From the NCBI RefSeq assembly GCF_018143015.1, contig NC_054751.1:31882347-31946346 (forward strand): a stretch of 64,000 nucleotides of DNA, read 5' to 3'. A program made the translations under genes and the position numbers. Shown here piece after piece: positions 22,601 through 34,735 of the stretch (the stretch's first letter is position 1; each line of letters starts with the position of its first letter). The notes beneath the pieces are model-generated. The model was not told the origin of the DNA. It made no database searches and worked only from the letters and a program-made list of their open reading frames with translations. This DNA is from Lytechinus variegatus (Eukaryota; Echinodermata; Echinoidea; Temnopleuroida; Toxopneustidae).

Positions 22601-24464
22601 GCCATCGGCTGAACCCGCCAAACTATAGTGACCAATTATTGCAAAAGCTTTTGCAAATGTGAAAAGTGACAGAGTTTTTTTTTATCCAATCAAAATAATT
22701 CTTAGGTATTCGCAATCTACAGCATTTTCTGCAAAATGTCTTTTTTTGATAGGGTCTATTGTGACGTATATATTTTTTTTACAACAATGTGAATTCGCAC
22801 CAAACGTTTCGTTTCCCGCACTTGCCCATTGGCTCATGTACAAATGGATTTCCAAAATCATCAAGAAAGGTTCCAAAAACCTCAAAAGTGACAGAACTTA
22901 ATTTGACTAAAATTAAATGAAAATCACATCATGTTCAAGGTGAGAATATCAGTCACCCCTGATCAGAGGCCTATATTTTTTTTAACTATCATCTGCTTTG
23001 AACAAACGGTTTGTCAGGAACTGGGTGTTAAGTGTTGTGAATTGAGTCAATCACTTAGGCCTAAACATTATTATGCCCGTGATAATAAACTGATTGGTCT
23101 TGGAGATTTTGTGACCAAAGCATTATGAAAGATTTCTGCCTAAATGAGACAGAAAATCGTGTACAACTCTTGAACGCACACACGGGTCACGGAGTGACCC
23201 TGAGTGCAAACAGCTGACTGTGTTACAACTTAGGGGTGATACATTTTCACAATAGGGGTGAGGCAAACTCACTGGAGGGACTTTAATTCACTTATAACAG
23301 AAATGTGTACTACAGTACTCCTGTTGAATGCTCTGACGGAAATTATATGAGTTTCACATTCATTTAAACGGGAGGACAAGATTATTGTATATATCGAGTG
23401 CATTATGCATAAATCATATACCATTGCGACCCCTGCCTGGCCGATGGTCCAGGCATGACGATCCTGAGTGACGTCACCGATAGAGACCTTAAATGCCAGG
23501 AGAGCCTATTCGATAACTGACTTCATCTAAAAAACACGTATTGAAGATAACATCCAATGGGGAAATGGCTTTCATTTTCATTAAATATACATTCCATTCT
23601 TCAATAAATCTTTAACTCCGTCGTTAACTGCCCATTCATTCTCGAGCAATGGGGGAATGAATACAGAGTGTCTCAAAGTTTGTGTGAAAAAAGGTGCATT
23701 TTCCATAGAACTTCTGCCAAAAAGCAATGCGTAAGGGAAAGATTAGCCCCAAAAACACGAATAGATGAGTTAATCAAATGGGATGAATCATAAAAATCAG
23801 TGAAATATAGTTTCTCCTGTACTCATTACTGAATACCCCGATTTGATACAATTAATTTTTCCCCCTCTCCATCAACTTTTAAGAAAAAAGGTGCATATTT
23901 TCATAAAAATATTATGTGTTATATCGACGGACGCCCGTGCGTACGAGCAGGAGGAAGTCAAATGTCTCGTATGTTTCATAATGTTGGATTCAGAAACCAG
24001 CCTTGCCCCGGCTCATAGGGCCTATGTCACTTTTGGGCAAGTGACATGTATAGAGATCTCTTATATAATGACATGTTTTAGTAGAGATTATTGAAGCAAG
24101 CCTGTGTAAAATTATTGTTAATATTTACTTGGAGTTTGGGCAGTGCCCTTGTAAAAGTCTGATAAGTTTACTGGGAGCTCAGTAGGCCTATGTGTAAGAA
24201 CAGGACCAATAGACCGAGTCGGATAGAAGTGTGTACCGGTATTTTTTTACGAATAAAATTGTCGGTCGAATTGAATTGAATAACCTATGGTATCTTTAAA
24301 TTAACATGATTTTTGTCGGGAGGATCATCGGAAACGTCAGTGACACTGCACCATATCAATTATCATACATCTCTGTGACACGGCCACGGGCAGCTCAGAG
24401 GACAGTATTGATTCTAGCCTAGCATTGCCATTGGAACCCACTCATCCAACGATCGGCCTGCAAG
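22601..24464. other. spacer upstream of LSM1, no gene recognised
   Basis: Part of the spacer between divergent PRDX3 and LSM1. It contains a palindrome GGGTCACGGAGTGACCC near 23180, a hairpin TGCCTGG...CCAGGCA near 23434-23457 and a CRE (TGACGTCA, 23469-23476). The last part before 24465 is the presumed LSM1 promoter and leader; no TATA box is visible. Confidence 0.4.
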
Positions 24465-27400
24465 ATGGAGTATATGCCAGGAACAGCTAGTTTGATCGAT
24501 GAAATTAATAGTAAGACCATTTTGTACCGAGTGAATGAATGACAATGTGCAATGTTTTCCCACATGTTGAAATCTATGTCAGGCACTTGCTTTGTTTTCT
24601 GAAACCACGTCCACGGCACTTGTTTCGAGAATCGGGGTCTCTAACCATTTCTATCTCTTTGGCCTCTAGTGAATAACCATATATTACTACTTTTAAAGAA
24701 ATATAGACGATAGATTGGTGTGTAAAATGTGAAATTTGAATATTCAGTAACGTTTGGTCCGTATTGTAATTGTTTGGATTTTCAAGACCAAGTTGCATGT
24801 CCAAAAACTTGACAAAGTGCTACGTTTGACTTGGGCTTGGCTAGCGCTAGTGCATACCTAAACATAAACAGCATTGATTTGAGCTAATGGCGGTGCACAT
24901 AAATTAAAAAATGCTCTCTTAATCTACTGTGGCAGGGTACTAATGATTCTTATTTTATACAAAACCAATTAAAATAATCGCTACCAAATTGCTGGGGAAA
25001 ATTGTAGACTGATCCAATTTATTGATAAAAATGTAAAGGGGTTTTGTGGTTATTCTACAAATTCTTTGCCAGTTGAGGAGTATGCACTGCACTGTGTTAG
25101 AAAACAGTTCTGAAAATGTAGAGCTAACCTTATTTCATGCACGATAGATGTGTGGAAATTTAAACAATAAAATTAAGCACAAAAAGGTGAGATTTTTACA
25201 TCGGATGGATATATCAAAATGCTATAGAATTGGTCATTTACACATTTACTCTCATTTTGTATATCTGCTTACAACTGTTGATTTTCTGTACTCAGAACCA
25301 GTGCTAACTGGTGACAAATTATCTGATATTTTGCCAATATTTAAAAATTGCTAATCTCATGATTCTCATTACCCCCTCCCCCCAAAAAAAAAATTGCAAG
25401 GTAATTTGAAGTTGCTTTCTTTTGTTGGCGATGTCTGATGTCACATTTTCAAGATATTTAATACTTGCATGAAATATGGACATGCACAAAGTTTGGACAC
25501 ACTGCCATACATAAAAATGACAAAAAGATTGTTCCATTCAGCTAATGAGGTCATATACAGTGGTTGAATATTTTGACTCTACCCTATTCAGAGCTGCCAA
25601 GTAGTACGGATTTTCCATATTGAGTACTGAGAAATGAGAAGAATACTGATGGTTTGATGCAAAATACTGATTTCTCAAGTTTCAGTTTTATGTGTTTTCC
25701 TGTAGTATTTTTTGAAAATACTGATTTCCTCTCCAAAATGCAGATTTTCAGCTTTAAAAATACTGAAATGTTCTTGTTCAGGTTGGCAGCTCTGCCTATT
25801 GTACTTGCAACAATTATCCATGGATGAAGTTTGTAATGAACTTCATGAAGTCACTATGGTGTGTGTGATTTCTTAATATACACAATAATAGAAAAATTCT
25901 TCCTTTTCTTCGATTCGAGCCCATCTTTTCTTTGTGTTGTTATTGTGCTTTATTTATAGAAAAGCTTCTGGTTGTCCTAAGAGATGGTAGGACCCTGATA
26001 GGTATTCTGAGAAGTATTGATCAATTCGGTAAGTAAGAGTAAATTCTTGTGGACGTCTGACTTTATAATTTCATACAATTATCAAGGCATTTCATTTTTT
26101 TAAAATAAACTGTCAAGTTAAGATTGGTTTGCAAAAGTATTCATGCATTTTATAGTTTATGAAACTATCTTATGCATTATCATGATCCTTTTTACCACAA
26201 TTGTAAGTAACTTTGTACCACTTTGCTCATTCACCTGCTGCATATTATGTAGAAGAATATTCTTCTTCTACCCTCCTTTCTTCCTCATTTCCTTACTTTC
26301 CTTCTCCTCCTCCCACCTTGTTTACTCCTCATCCACCTCATTTTTGTCTCACCTGCATAGCAGAGTGAGACTAGTATAGGCGCCGCTTTGCCGACGGCGG
26401 CGGCGTCAACATCAAATCTTAACCTGAGGTTAAGTTTTTGAAATGACATCATAACTTAAAAAGTATATGGACCTAGTTCATGAAACTTGGCCATAAGGTT
26501 AATCAAGTATTACTGAACATCCTGCATGAGTTTCATGTCACATGACCAAGGTCAAAGGTCATTTAGGGTCAATGAACTTGGACCATGTTGGGGAATCAAC
26601 ATCAATCTTAACCTGAGGTTAAGTTTTTGAAATGTAATCATAACTTAGAAAATATATGGACCTAGTTCATTAAACTTACATGTAGACATAAGCTCAATCA
26701 TGTATCACCAAACATCCTGCATGAGTTTCATGTCACATGACCAAGGTCAAAGGTCATTTAGGGTCAATGAACTTTGGCCAATTTGGGGGTATCTGTTGAA
26801 TTACAATCAAAACTTTAAAAATTTTTGGATCTGATTCATGAAATTTGGACATAAGAGTAATCAAGTATCACTGAACATCCTGTGCGTATTTTAGGTCACA
26901 TGACCAAGGCAAAAGGTCAATGAACTTTGGCCATAATGGGAGTATCTGTTGAATTACCATCATAACTTTGCAAGTTTATTGATCTGACTTTTGAAACTTG
27001 GACATAAGAGTAATCAAGTATCACTGAATATCCTGTGCAAGTTTCAGGTCACATGATCAAGGTCAAAGGTCATGTGAGGTCAATGAATTTTGGCCACATT
27101 GGGGGTATTTGTTGAATTACCATCCTATCTCTGTAAGTGTATTGGTCTAGTTCATAAAACGTGGAAATAAGAGTAACCAAGTATCACTGAACATCTTGTG
27201 CGAGTTATAGTAGTTTTCAAAGTCAGCAATGCTGCTATGTTGAATCGCGTGATGCAGGTGAGACGGCCAGAGGCATTCCACTTGTTCTACTTCAACTCTA
27301 CTTTATTTCATTCTTCATTTTACAACTCTCAATTTAAAAAAATAGTAAACTATCATCTAAGAAAATAGCCCTAGACATTTCAATTTTTCAAATTATATAC

Positions 27401-28058
27401 ATACATTGAAATTAACTTTCTTTTGTGGTATCTCTTCTTATCTTGGCAGCCAATCTTGTGTTACATCGTACCATTGAGAGGATACATGTAGGCAGACAGT
27501 ATGGAGACATACCAAGAGGTGTCTTTGTTGTCAGAGGAGAGAATGTGGTCCTTCTTGGTGAAGTAGTAAGTTATCTTACTTTTTCTTTTAAAACCATTTA
27601 AAACCAAAATATGATGATATTGTTGATGATAACGCATATGATGATGATAATGGTGATGAGGATGATGGTGGTGGTGGTGGTGATAGAGACTGGTAATCGT
27701 GATGAATGGCAGTACTGATGATGATGGTGATGTTGATGATGATAATGGCATAATGATGATGATGTTAGCGATGATGTCATGATGATGGGGGGTGATAGTT
27801 TTGTTGAACTGAAGATCATGATGATGATGATCATGTTATTATGAATTATAACATAAATTTTATTCCTTTATTCATTTATTTCAGGATACAGAGAATGAGA
27901 ATAATCACCATTTGGAGGAAGTTTCTATTGATGAGATCCTTGAAGCGCAAAGAGCAGAACAGCTAAAGAATCAAGAGGAAGAGAAGACACGGAATAAGAA
28001 ACTTTTAGAGAGAGGACTCCAACCTCATGGTGAACAAGGAATTGACGAGTTTCCATGA
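24465..28058 (+). CDS. LSM1: U6 snRNA-associated Sm-like protein LSm1
   Basis: Subunit that defines the cytoplasmic LSm1-7 ring, which with PAT1 binds oligoadenylated mRNA 3' ends and stimulates decapping in P-bodies. Four exons: 24465-24510, 25960-26028, 27450-27565, 27885-28058. Phases agree and give 134 aa, against 133 for human LSM1. It starts MEYMPGTASLIDEI (human MNYMPGTASLI). The Sm1 motif has GRTLIGILRSIDQFANLVL (RNA-contacting D36 to N40 region) and the Sm2 motif has IPRGVFVVRGENVVLLG (Arg67-Gly68). The C-terminal 55 residues are Glu/Lys/Arg rich and predicted helical, the tail specific to LSm1. All introns have GT-AG ends. Intron 2 carries a transposon with DR1 motifs; intron 3 (319 bp) is mostly an ATG/GAT array. 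Confidence 0.97.
25589..25794. mobile_element. 206-bp MITE with CAGAGCTGCCAA termini
   Basis: CAGAGCTGCCAA at the left and its exact complement TTGGCAGCTCTG at the right, flanked by the direct repeat CCTATT (25583-25588, 25795-25800). The inside repeats AAATACTGATTT words. It lies in LSM1 intron 1. Confidence 0.8.
26346..27264. mobile_element. GTCTCACCTGCAT element with internal tandem units and DR1 motifs
   Basis: In LSM1 intron 2. Left end GTCTCACCTGCATAGCAG, right end GATGCAGGTGAGAC, an inverted pair. The interior is about four to five diverged units of 170-190 bp, each with CACTGAACATCCTG...GTCACATGACCAAGGTCA...ATGAACTTTGGCC. Three units hold the perfect direct repeat AGGTCAAAGGTCA (26549-26561, 26744-26756, 27060-27072); a fourth is degenerate (near 26909). 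Short GGCGGCGGCG tract near the left end. No open frame of interest. Confidence 0.7.
27597..27834. repeat. (ATG/GAT)n array filling LSM1 intron 3
   Basis: Interrupted GATGAT, GGTGGT and GATGATG units occupy about three quarters of the 319-bp intron. Confidence 0.9.
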
Positions 28059-28842
28059 ATCATCCATACCACATTTCAGAAGACTTTTGTTTTTCTTTAA
28101 TTAATTTAAACTCTTAGAGCAAGTGGAGACTAAGTCGGGGACTATTGTATTTTTTCCCTGAGTGTTGAGATCTCTGTCTTATCTGCGAAAAAAGGATCAA
28201 GTTTTAATCTTACACAGCAATGACACAGTGGACAGTTTTGTAAGACTTGATCATTTTCTCGGAATCAACCAAGGACTGGATGTCATCAGAAAACTGCTCT
28301 TTACAGCTTAAAATCTGAGAGCAAGAGTTGACTGAACCTTCTTTTTTCTTTGAGACTCACAAGCTTCCTTGTTTAGAAATCTTGCATCAAATTGTGACAC
28401 CATGGAGCAAGGCAGAAGGTATGGATAACTTTTGTGAATCAACTTGAACCAAAATTTAGTTTTAAGTGAAACTTAAAAGCAAGTTGAGACTGAATCAAGG
28501 ATTTTTATTTTTGTGTATTTTGTTGTCAAGTTCCTTGTCAAAAGCAAAAGCTTTATCTCTGCCACAGGAATCCTGCAAGCAGGTTCTCATCACAGTTACC
28601 ATACAGCAATGCTGCAATAAATAGATGCATAGCATCATTATAGCATGATTCCTGCTAAAAGGCATGACACAGGGGTTTGACAAGCTGCTACACACATGAT
28701 TTTTTAAGTTCAAACAGAATTGATGCAATTGTGGAGACATCAAAATTTTTGAGTTGATAAAATGCGATATTTTTTTCTTTTATTCAGAATTGAAAGTGTT
28801 TCAGTTAAATCATTTCAAATTATGTAGAAATAATCAAATAAA
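28059..28842 (+). other. LSM1 3' UTR with candidate poly(A) signals
   Basis: Non-coding sequence after the LSM1 stop. AATAAA occurs at 28616-28621 and 28837-28842; either could serve as poly(A) signal, and I cannot choose without transcripts. Confidence 0.4.
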
Positions 28843-30600
28843 AAATGGAATATCACAATTTTTAAAGGAAATTTTGAAAGAATGATGAAATGTGTATTTT
28901 GACTAAAATCGCGTAATTGAAAGGAAGCTATTCTTCAGAATTAGAGCAAAGCAATTCTGGTTTCAATCATGGATATTGAAAAACTTGGTTTCAGAAATTA
29001 TGTCATTTCAATCACACTGTCAATGGCCAGTACCTGGGGGGGGGAGAATAAAGATGTTTACAAAGATGTGTTTATGAATGAATGGCAACATTGTAAGCTA
29101 AAATTAGGGTAATTCAAATACTTTATTTTAGTAACAGCAAAATTTGAAATATACCAGTGTAGAATAACATACTTATTGAACACATTAATTTTCAAAGTAA
29201 GGTACGGTAGATACTTTACTGTTTACCATAATTTAATGCATACGTCAATTATTTGAATTATTGCTACACATTGCGACAAGATCAGGGTTGTGGCGATTAT
29301 CCGCATTACTCTCGAAATGTGTTCATATAGTCAAAATCTGGTCCCGATGCTGCTATTATGCGGATAATTGCAGCATCAAAATAATGCGGATAACTCTGGT
29401 CCTCCTCCGATTTTACGACCAAATTATGCTGCTGTTAGCCGCATAATTGGGTTTATGAATGGGGTATAAGACATATGGAAACATGTGAGTTTCCATTGAC
29501 CTTAAAGGTACATGTACATGGTTTTGAGATCTTTTCATCAGATATATTTCATTAACATGTCAAGAAGTTTTTCCATACCAAAATTACAGCTACACTTGAA
29601 TCATTCAGAAAAGAGTGCCGCAATAACAACGGAAATTAATTTACCAAAAATCAACTATTTATGTACATGTAGATGAAACAATATATGTATGGTAAGGGAG
29701 GGTATGCAAATGAGTTGTTTGTCAAGTATGATATAGTTTATTTGCAATTAAGGATATCATCATGATAAAAATTGTGCTTTTAGTTATTTTCTCTCATTTC
29801 TAATGATTTTATAATTACACTCTTATAATTGAAACCCATGAAAGGTTATGTAATTTTGACTATTTCATTTTGTGTATGCCTATTAAATAGGAAGATGTCA
29901 TCCTTGAAAATCATTTTTTTAGAGATATTGAATTTTGCCTTTTGTCTTGTCTAAAAAAATTATTGACTTTAATTTAGGATGGAACTATAGTTGCTGATTT
30001 ATCACACTCTGATATAACTTCATTTACCCTTTTTCTCTGCCCCTCTTCTATTTCTCTCATTCTCACACCTTCCCCCTCTCTTCTCTTTTCTTCCATCTAG
30101 CGTTTCTTTTCATGCAAATCTAATTGTTTAGTCTCAGAGTTTACAATATATTTTTAACACATTGTTTATCAACCTCACATTTTTTTTTTGACAATTGCTC
30201 CGTGCCCACTGCTTCTGGTTTCATTTCCTGAATAAAAGTGGAGTTTAAGGTTGTCATAATGTGAAAATATTTAAAAAATGAATAAAATGGCAGAATATGA
30301 TTATGGTTTTAAGCAGATTTTCCATGGGAGCAGTTCATGCATTTGTCATAGGAGCAAATGCCTTGGAATAGTTTCATTTACAAACATGTTAGAAATATGT
30401 AAAACTTGGGTCCTCTTCTCTCTGATAATTCAATTTCATACATGAATGAATAAAACACTAAGTAGGAACCAGAAAGTTTTAGCTAGCAATATCCAAAATG
30501 CTCCCTCTGTGGAAATTTTCAAATCGTCACTTAAAACTCACCATTTCTCATAACTTTTCTTTTTCTTTTTTAGTGGATTGACTGTATATTATCATAATAT
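28843..30600. other. gene-free spacer with a TGCGGATAA-rich patch
   Basis: AT-rich DNA. At about 29295-29450 the words ATTATCCGCATT, TTATGCGGATAATT, AATGCGGATAAC and GCCGCATAATT alternate in direct and inverted orientation, probably a decayed palindromic element. Nothing else recognised. Confidence 0.4.
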
Positions 30601-30605
30601 GCCAA

Positions 30606-30658
30606 CCTTTGCGCTTTTAAACACCAGTATAAAGCGCCCTACAAATGTTATTATTATT
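30606..30658 (+). repeat. truncated SINE-like tail with (ATT)n
   Basis: Ends AAAGCGCCCTACAAATGTTA then ATTATTATT; same tail type as at 1164 and 14480. Confidence 0.45.
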
Positions 30659-30794
30659 TGAAGACATCACAAGAAATTATCCTTTTATATAACTTGACAT
30701 TCCTTTATATTGTATTTGTTCCCTAATGCTTGAAGTGCTTGCATGAATTGCATCAAATGAAAGAAAAGGTCCAAAGATTTTCAAATTTTACATG

Positions 30795-31310
30795 ATGAAA
30801 CATGGTGACGATAAATGAGGATGATGATGGTGATGATAGTGAATATGAGGATGATCATAATAGCGATAATGATAGTGATGATGATGATCATAATAGTGAT
30901 AATGATAGTGATGATGATAATGGTGATGATAATGATAGTGATGATGATGGTGTTGATCATGATAGCGATGATAGTGATGATGATAATGATGAGGATGATC
31001 ATCATAGCGATAATGATAGTGATGATGATAATAGTGATGATGATAGTGATAATGATGATGGTGATAACGATAGTGATGATGATGGAGATGATCATGATAG
31101 CGATAATGATAGTGATGATGATGATGGTGATGATGATGGTGATGATTATGATAGCGATAATGATAGTGATGATGATGGTGGTGATGATGAACTATTTCTG
31201 GGATAGCGCCATGAGCGAGTCTGGACGGTGTGTGCGCTCAATAAGATATCAAACTATTATTGTTCTTATGATGATAGTGACGATGACGATGGTGATGATG
31301 AAGATAGGAT
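30795..31310. repeat. 500-bp interrupted GAT microsatellite
   Basis: Variants of GATGATGATAGTGATAATGA repeat throughout, with a higher-order unit of about 24-30 bases (GATCATAATAGCGATAATG). All forward frames stay open, giving long Asp/Ser or Met/Ile frames that are artefacts of the repeat. Confidence 0.95.
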
Positions 31311-31395
31311 TATGAGAAAGGGAGATATCACCAGATTAATTTGGTAGGGACTGCAGAAATGTAAGCAGGTTGTGAAATCAAAATAATTTTTAGAG

Positions 31396-31945
31396 GAAAA
31401 GTCCACCCTATCAAAAAAAGTTGATTTGAATAAAAAGAAAAAAATCCAACGAGCATAACGCTGAAAATTTCATCAAAATTGGATGCAAAATAAGAAAGTT
31501 ATGAAATTTTAAAGTTTAGTTTAATTTAACAAAATAGTTATATGCACATCCTGGTCGGTATGCAAATGAGGAGACTGATGACGTCATCCACTTACTATTT
31601 CTTTTGTATTTTATTACATGAAATGTGATTTTTTTAAAATTTCTCCTCATTGTCGAGTGAAACAATGATTAATTCCTTCCTGAACATGTGGAATTAGAAT
31701 TGTTTAATACTGTATGGTCAGTCACATTGGCCCTTATTGTCAAATCTATAAAAAATGAAATAATGTATAATTCAAACAATAAAATACAAAAGAAATAGTG
31801 AGTGAGGGACATCATCGACTGTCTCATTTGCATGTCACTGAGTTATGCATATCACTGTTTTGTGAAAAATAAGTGAAATTTTAAAATGTCATAACATTCT
31901 TATTTCACAAATCAAGATTTTTATGGGGTGGACTTGACATTTAAA
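31396..31945. mobile_element. palindromic MITE with AAGTCCACCC termini
   Basis: The left end AAAAGTCCACCCTATC is answered by GGGGTGGACTT at the right, and inner words pair too (CATAACTTTCTTATTTT-like). A perfect CRE, TGACGTCA, lies in the left arm (31579-31586). A diverged copy of the same family lies at about 58376-58995. No coding content. Confidence 0.65.
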
Positions 31946-33455
31946 AAAGACTGAAGTTGGCCATCACCTCGGATGATAGAAGACAAACAGTGTGTGCTTT
32001 GGAACATATTCAAACAAAGAAAGTGGCTCCAGACATTAATTTTTGTTCTGTTGCAAGTTTTATTAATTCACAAATATCATAAAGATTTTAATCTGCCTTT
32101 GTCACATATAATTCAAGCGAGATCAAAATCGTGGAAAAGTTTACAAATTTACATTTTACATCGGTACACATGATATTGAGATAATTTTATTGCAATGCTT
32201 AATGACTCGCTCTTAAATATCTTTAAAATGAGAGTGGGTGGTAAAATGAAGAAAAAAATATGTAATGAAAAACAAGTACGCTAATGGAGATATAAAGCCT
32301 ATCCATGAAAGACGTTAATATAATTATGTACAATATTTGAAACATCTTTCCTGTATTTACAACATGCTTCGAGGACGAGTGCTACATGCATGCCTTTGGT
32401 TCAATGTATTTATAATCTAAGTTAGAAAATAAGATATATGTAATTCTGAAATATATATATACATTAATCAACATTCGAATCTGTATAGTCTGTTCAGCAA
32501 AATGGCGGTTGAAATAAAAACCACAAACCCATTTACTGACTTCTTCAAACTCATAAATATCTTACATGCACGATTTGTCTCTCATTGGTCAGTGGCTTGT
32601 CCAGGCTTCTCGAATGGTTTGGGACACATGTTTGTTTTTACTTTTAAAAACAGGCGAACTAAAATGAAAGAGAAGAACAAAAAATGTTCATAAATCCGAA
32701 ATTCGTCGCCTTAATTGTCTTCACAATTGTTTTAACAACAATCAAGCAGAGTAAAAGAAAGAAAACTCAATATACAAGTGGACACAGAAGGGGGAAAATG
32801 ACATGGTATTCTTTTTGTATAAATTTGGGTAAATTTGTGCCTCTGTGCATACCTCCAATCCGTGACTGATGAAATTTTACTCCAGAAACAACATTTTTTC
32901 TTTAACACAAAGTTTTGTGTCATGGTACATGAGTGCCACATTTTTAGTTACGATAAAGTGTTTTTTTTTTCAAAACAAAAGTTTATGACATACATACTGT
33001 ATGCATCTTACACAAATCTTAAACAAAGCACTGTTCAATGACAACCTTTACATTTCATTTTAAATTTCAACTTAGGCCATAGACTTATTGTATCATGTTC
33101 CAAAGATAAAAATTGATCAAAATCTGACAAATTTGAGTATGTGCATGACAAGTTCATACTAAAAACTTCAGATGTTTGACTGGGTGAGCCGTTTGGTTAT
33201 ATCATGCGAGGCTCCTACTCCTCATACTGCTATGACTGTAAATCCACCATTCTTGGCACCTCTAATGATCGTTTGGTAACCATGAAGCAAATTTATTTAC
33301 ATTCTTACCAAAAACCTTATATTACATCACGAAATATGGAATAAGAATATACGTACAGATGACAAAATCGAATCATGTAAAATACATTCAAATTATATAT
33401 ATTCTTTAAATAACATCTGAGCACTCCAAATATCACATTAACTATTCTGCTAATA
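31946..33455. other. gene-free spacer
   Basis: AT-rich sequence with no domain, RNA or terminal repeat that I recognise; open frames here are short and AT-biased. Confidence 0.45.
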
Positions 33456-34395
33456 CAGTGCGTATCAAAAAAAGTTTACACTTTGAAAAAGCCCTGGGAA
33501 TTAAAAAATATACAACATGTGGGTAATTTTTTCACATATAATTATGGGTTTGAGGCTCATCTATCCAATGAAAGTAAAAGTTTTGACAAAATGTTACACT
33601 TGAGTGAGCACTGTTCATTTTTGTAAAGCTCGCAAAAATCTGTTTGCGCAGAAATGCTTGTTTTCACGCTGTGTCAAGGGGAAAAGGGCAAAATCAAACG
33701 TACCCTGCGAAGCATTTCTCATAAATTTCCCTAGCACTTTTAGCCAATTGAAATAAAACGGATACATTCAAGCATTTTGTAACAATTCTGCCGCCCAAAT
33801 TTGAAATTTCAACACTTAGTAAGCACAACCTTTACCCTTTTGTGCCAGACATCTCCAGCATTTTTCACTAAGTTTTTATCATTTTAAGTTGGTTTACATT
33901 TCATTTTCATTTAATACTTGTTTCTCCACACTTTTTCCAAGCTTGGCAATGATTAACAAAATGAAAATCAAGCCTAAGCCATTTCATGTAAATCACAGCT
34001 CAGTGTAAAGCAAATATCGTCACGATGGACTCGGTGTGTGGGGGAGTGGGATGGGGCGCAATGCACTCTTCGAAGTGTTTTGGGCAAGGAAACAAGTTTA
34101 AAAAGGTAAAAGATATCTTTATATCAATTTTACTTGCTAATTTCCACGTTATCTGCATGATTAAGGTCTACTTTTATTCGCATAACTATTTCAAAGTTCT
34201 GCGCTAATCATTTTTCATCAACTTTTCAAAAGTAAGTGGTGCTCACTCAAGCGGAAATATTTTTCGACAGTTATATCGTCATTTGCTTAAATGGATCTGT
34301 ACCAATGCTAAAATGTGGAAAAATCGTCAGGATATTACAAATATATAATTTTACAGGATTTTTTCTAAGTGTAAACTTTTTTTTGATACGCACTG
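33456..34395. mobile_element. 940-bp Tc1/mariner-like MITE, copy 1
   Basis: Begins CAGTGCGTATCAAAAAAAGT and ends with the complementary ...GATACGCACTG, flanked by TA on both sides (33454-33455, 34396-34397). The inner TIR extends through TTTACACTT. No transposase. A second copy with the same ends and the same internal words (AAGTGTTTTGGGCAAGGA, AAGTAAGTGGTGCTCACTCA) lies at 61880-63609. Confidence 0.85.
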
Positions 34396-34654
34396 TAGTG
34401 ATGTTTTTCACCCGCTCATTTCTGCTGAATAAAAGAATGCACATATTACAATGTTTATATTGATGAAAATAGGCCTAATATATCATGCCGAGCCTTCCTA
34501 GAAATATAAGTCAAATTCTATCTTCTCAAGTCTGAAATCATTTATATTTTAACCATATCTTATTTTAAAAATCCTGTGGCACGTTGCCTAAAACTTGCAA
34601 TCGAATTTAAAACTATTCCAGCATGACCAGCGCTTAAATGATTTTATTTCTCTA

Positions 34655-34735
34655 CTTTCTTTCTTTCTTTCTTTCCTTCCTTCCTTCCTTCTTTCTTTCT
34701 TTTTTTCTTTCTCTCTTTCCTTCTTTATTTATTAC
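34655..34735. repeat. (TTTC)n/(TTCC)n microsatellite
   Basis: Runs of TTTC and TTCC; low complexity. Confidence 0.9.

Noticed and set aside
23174-23196. GGGTCACGGAGTGACCC palindrome as a receptor response element
   Set aside because: Spacing between half sites is five, not the three of a steroid-receptor element, and it stands alone.
30802-31315. Long acidic (Asp/Ser) and Met/Ile open frames
   Set aside because: All come from the GAT microsatellite, which lacks stops in every forward frame.
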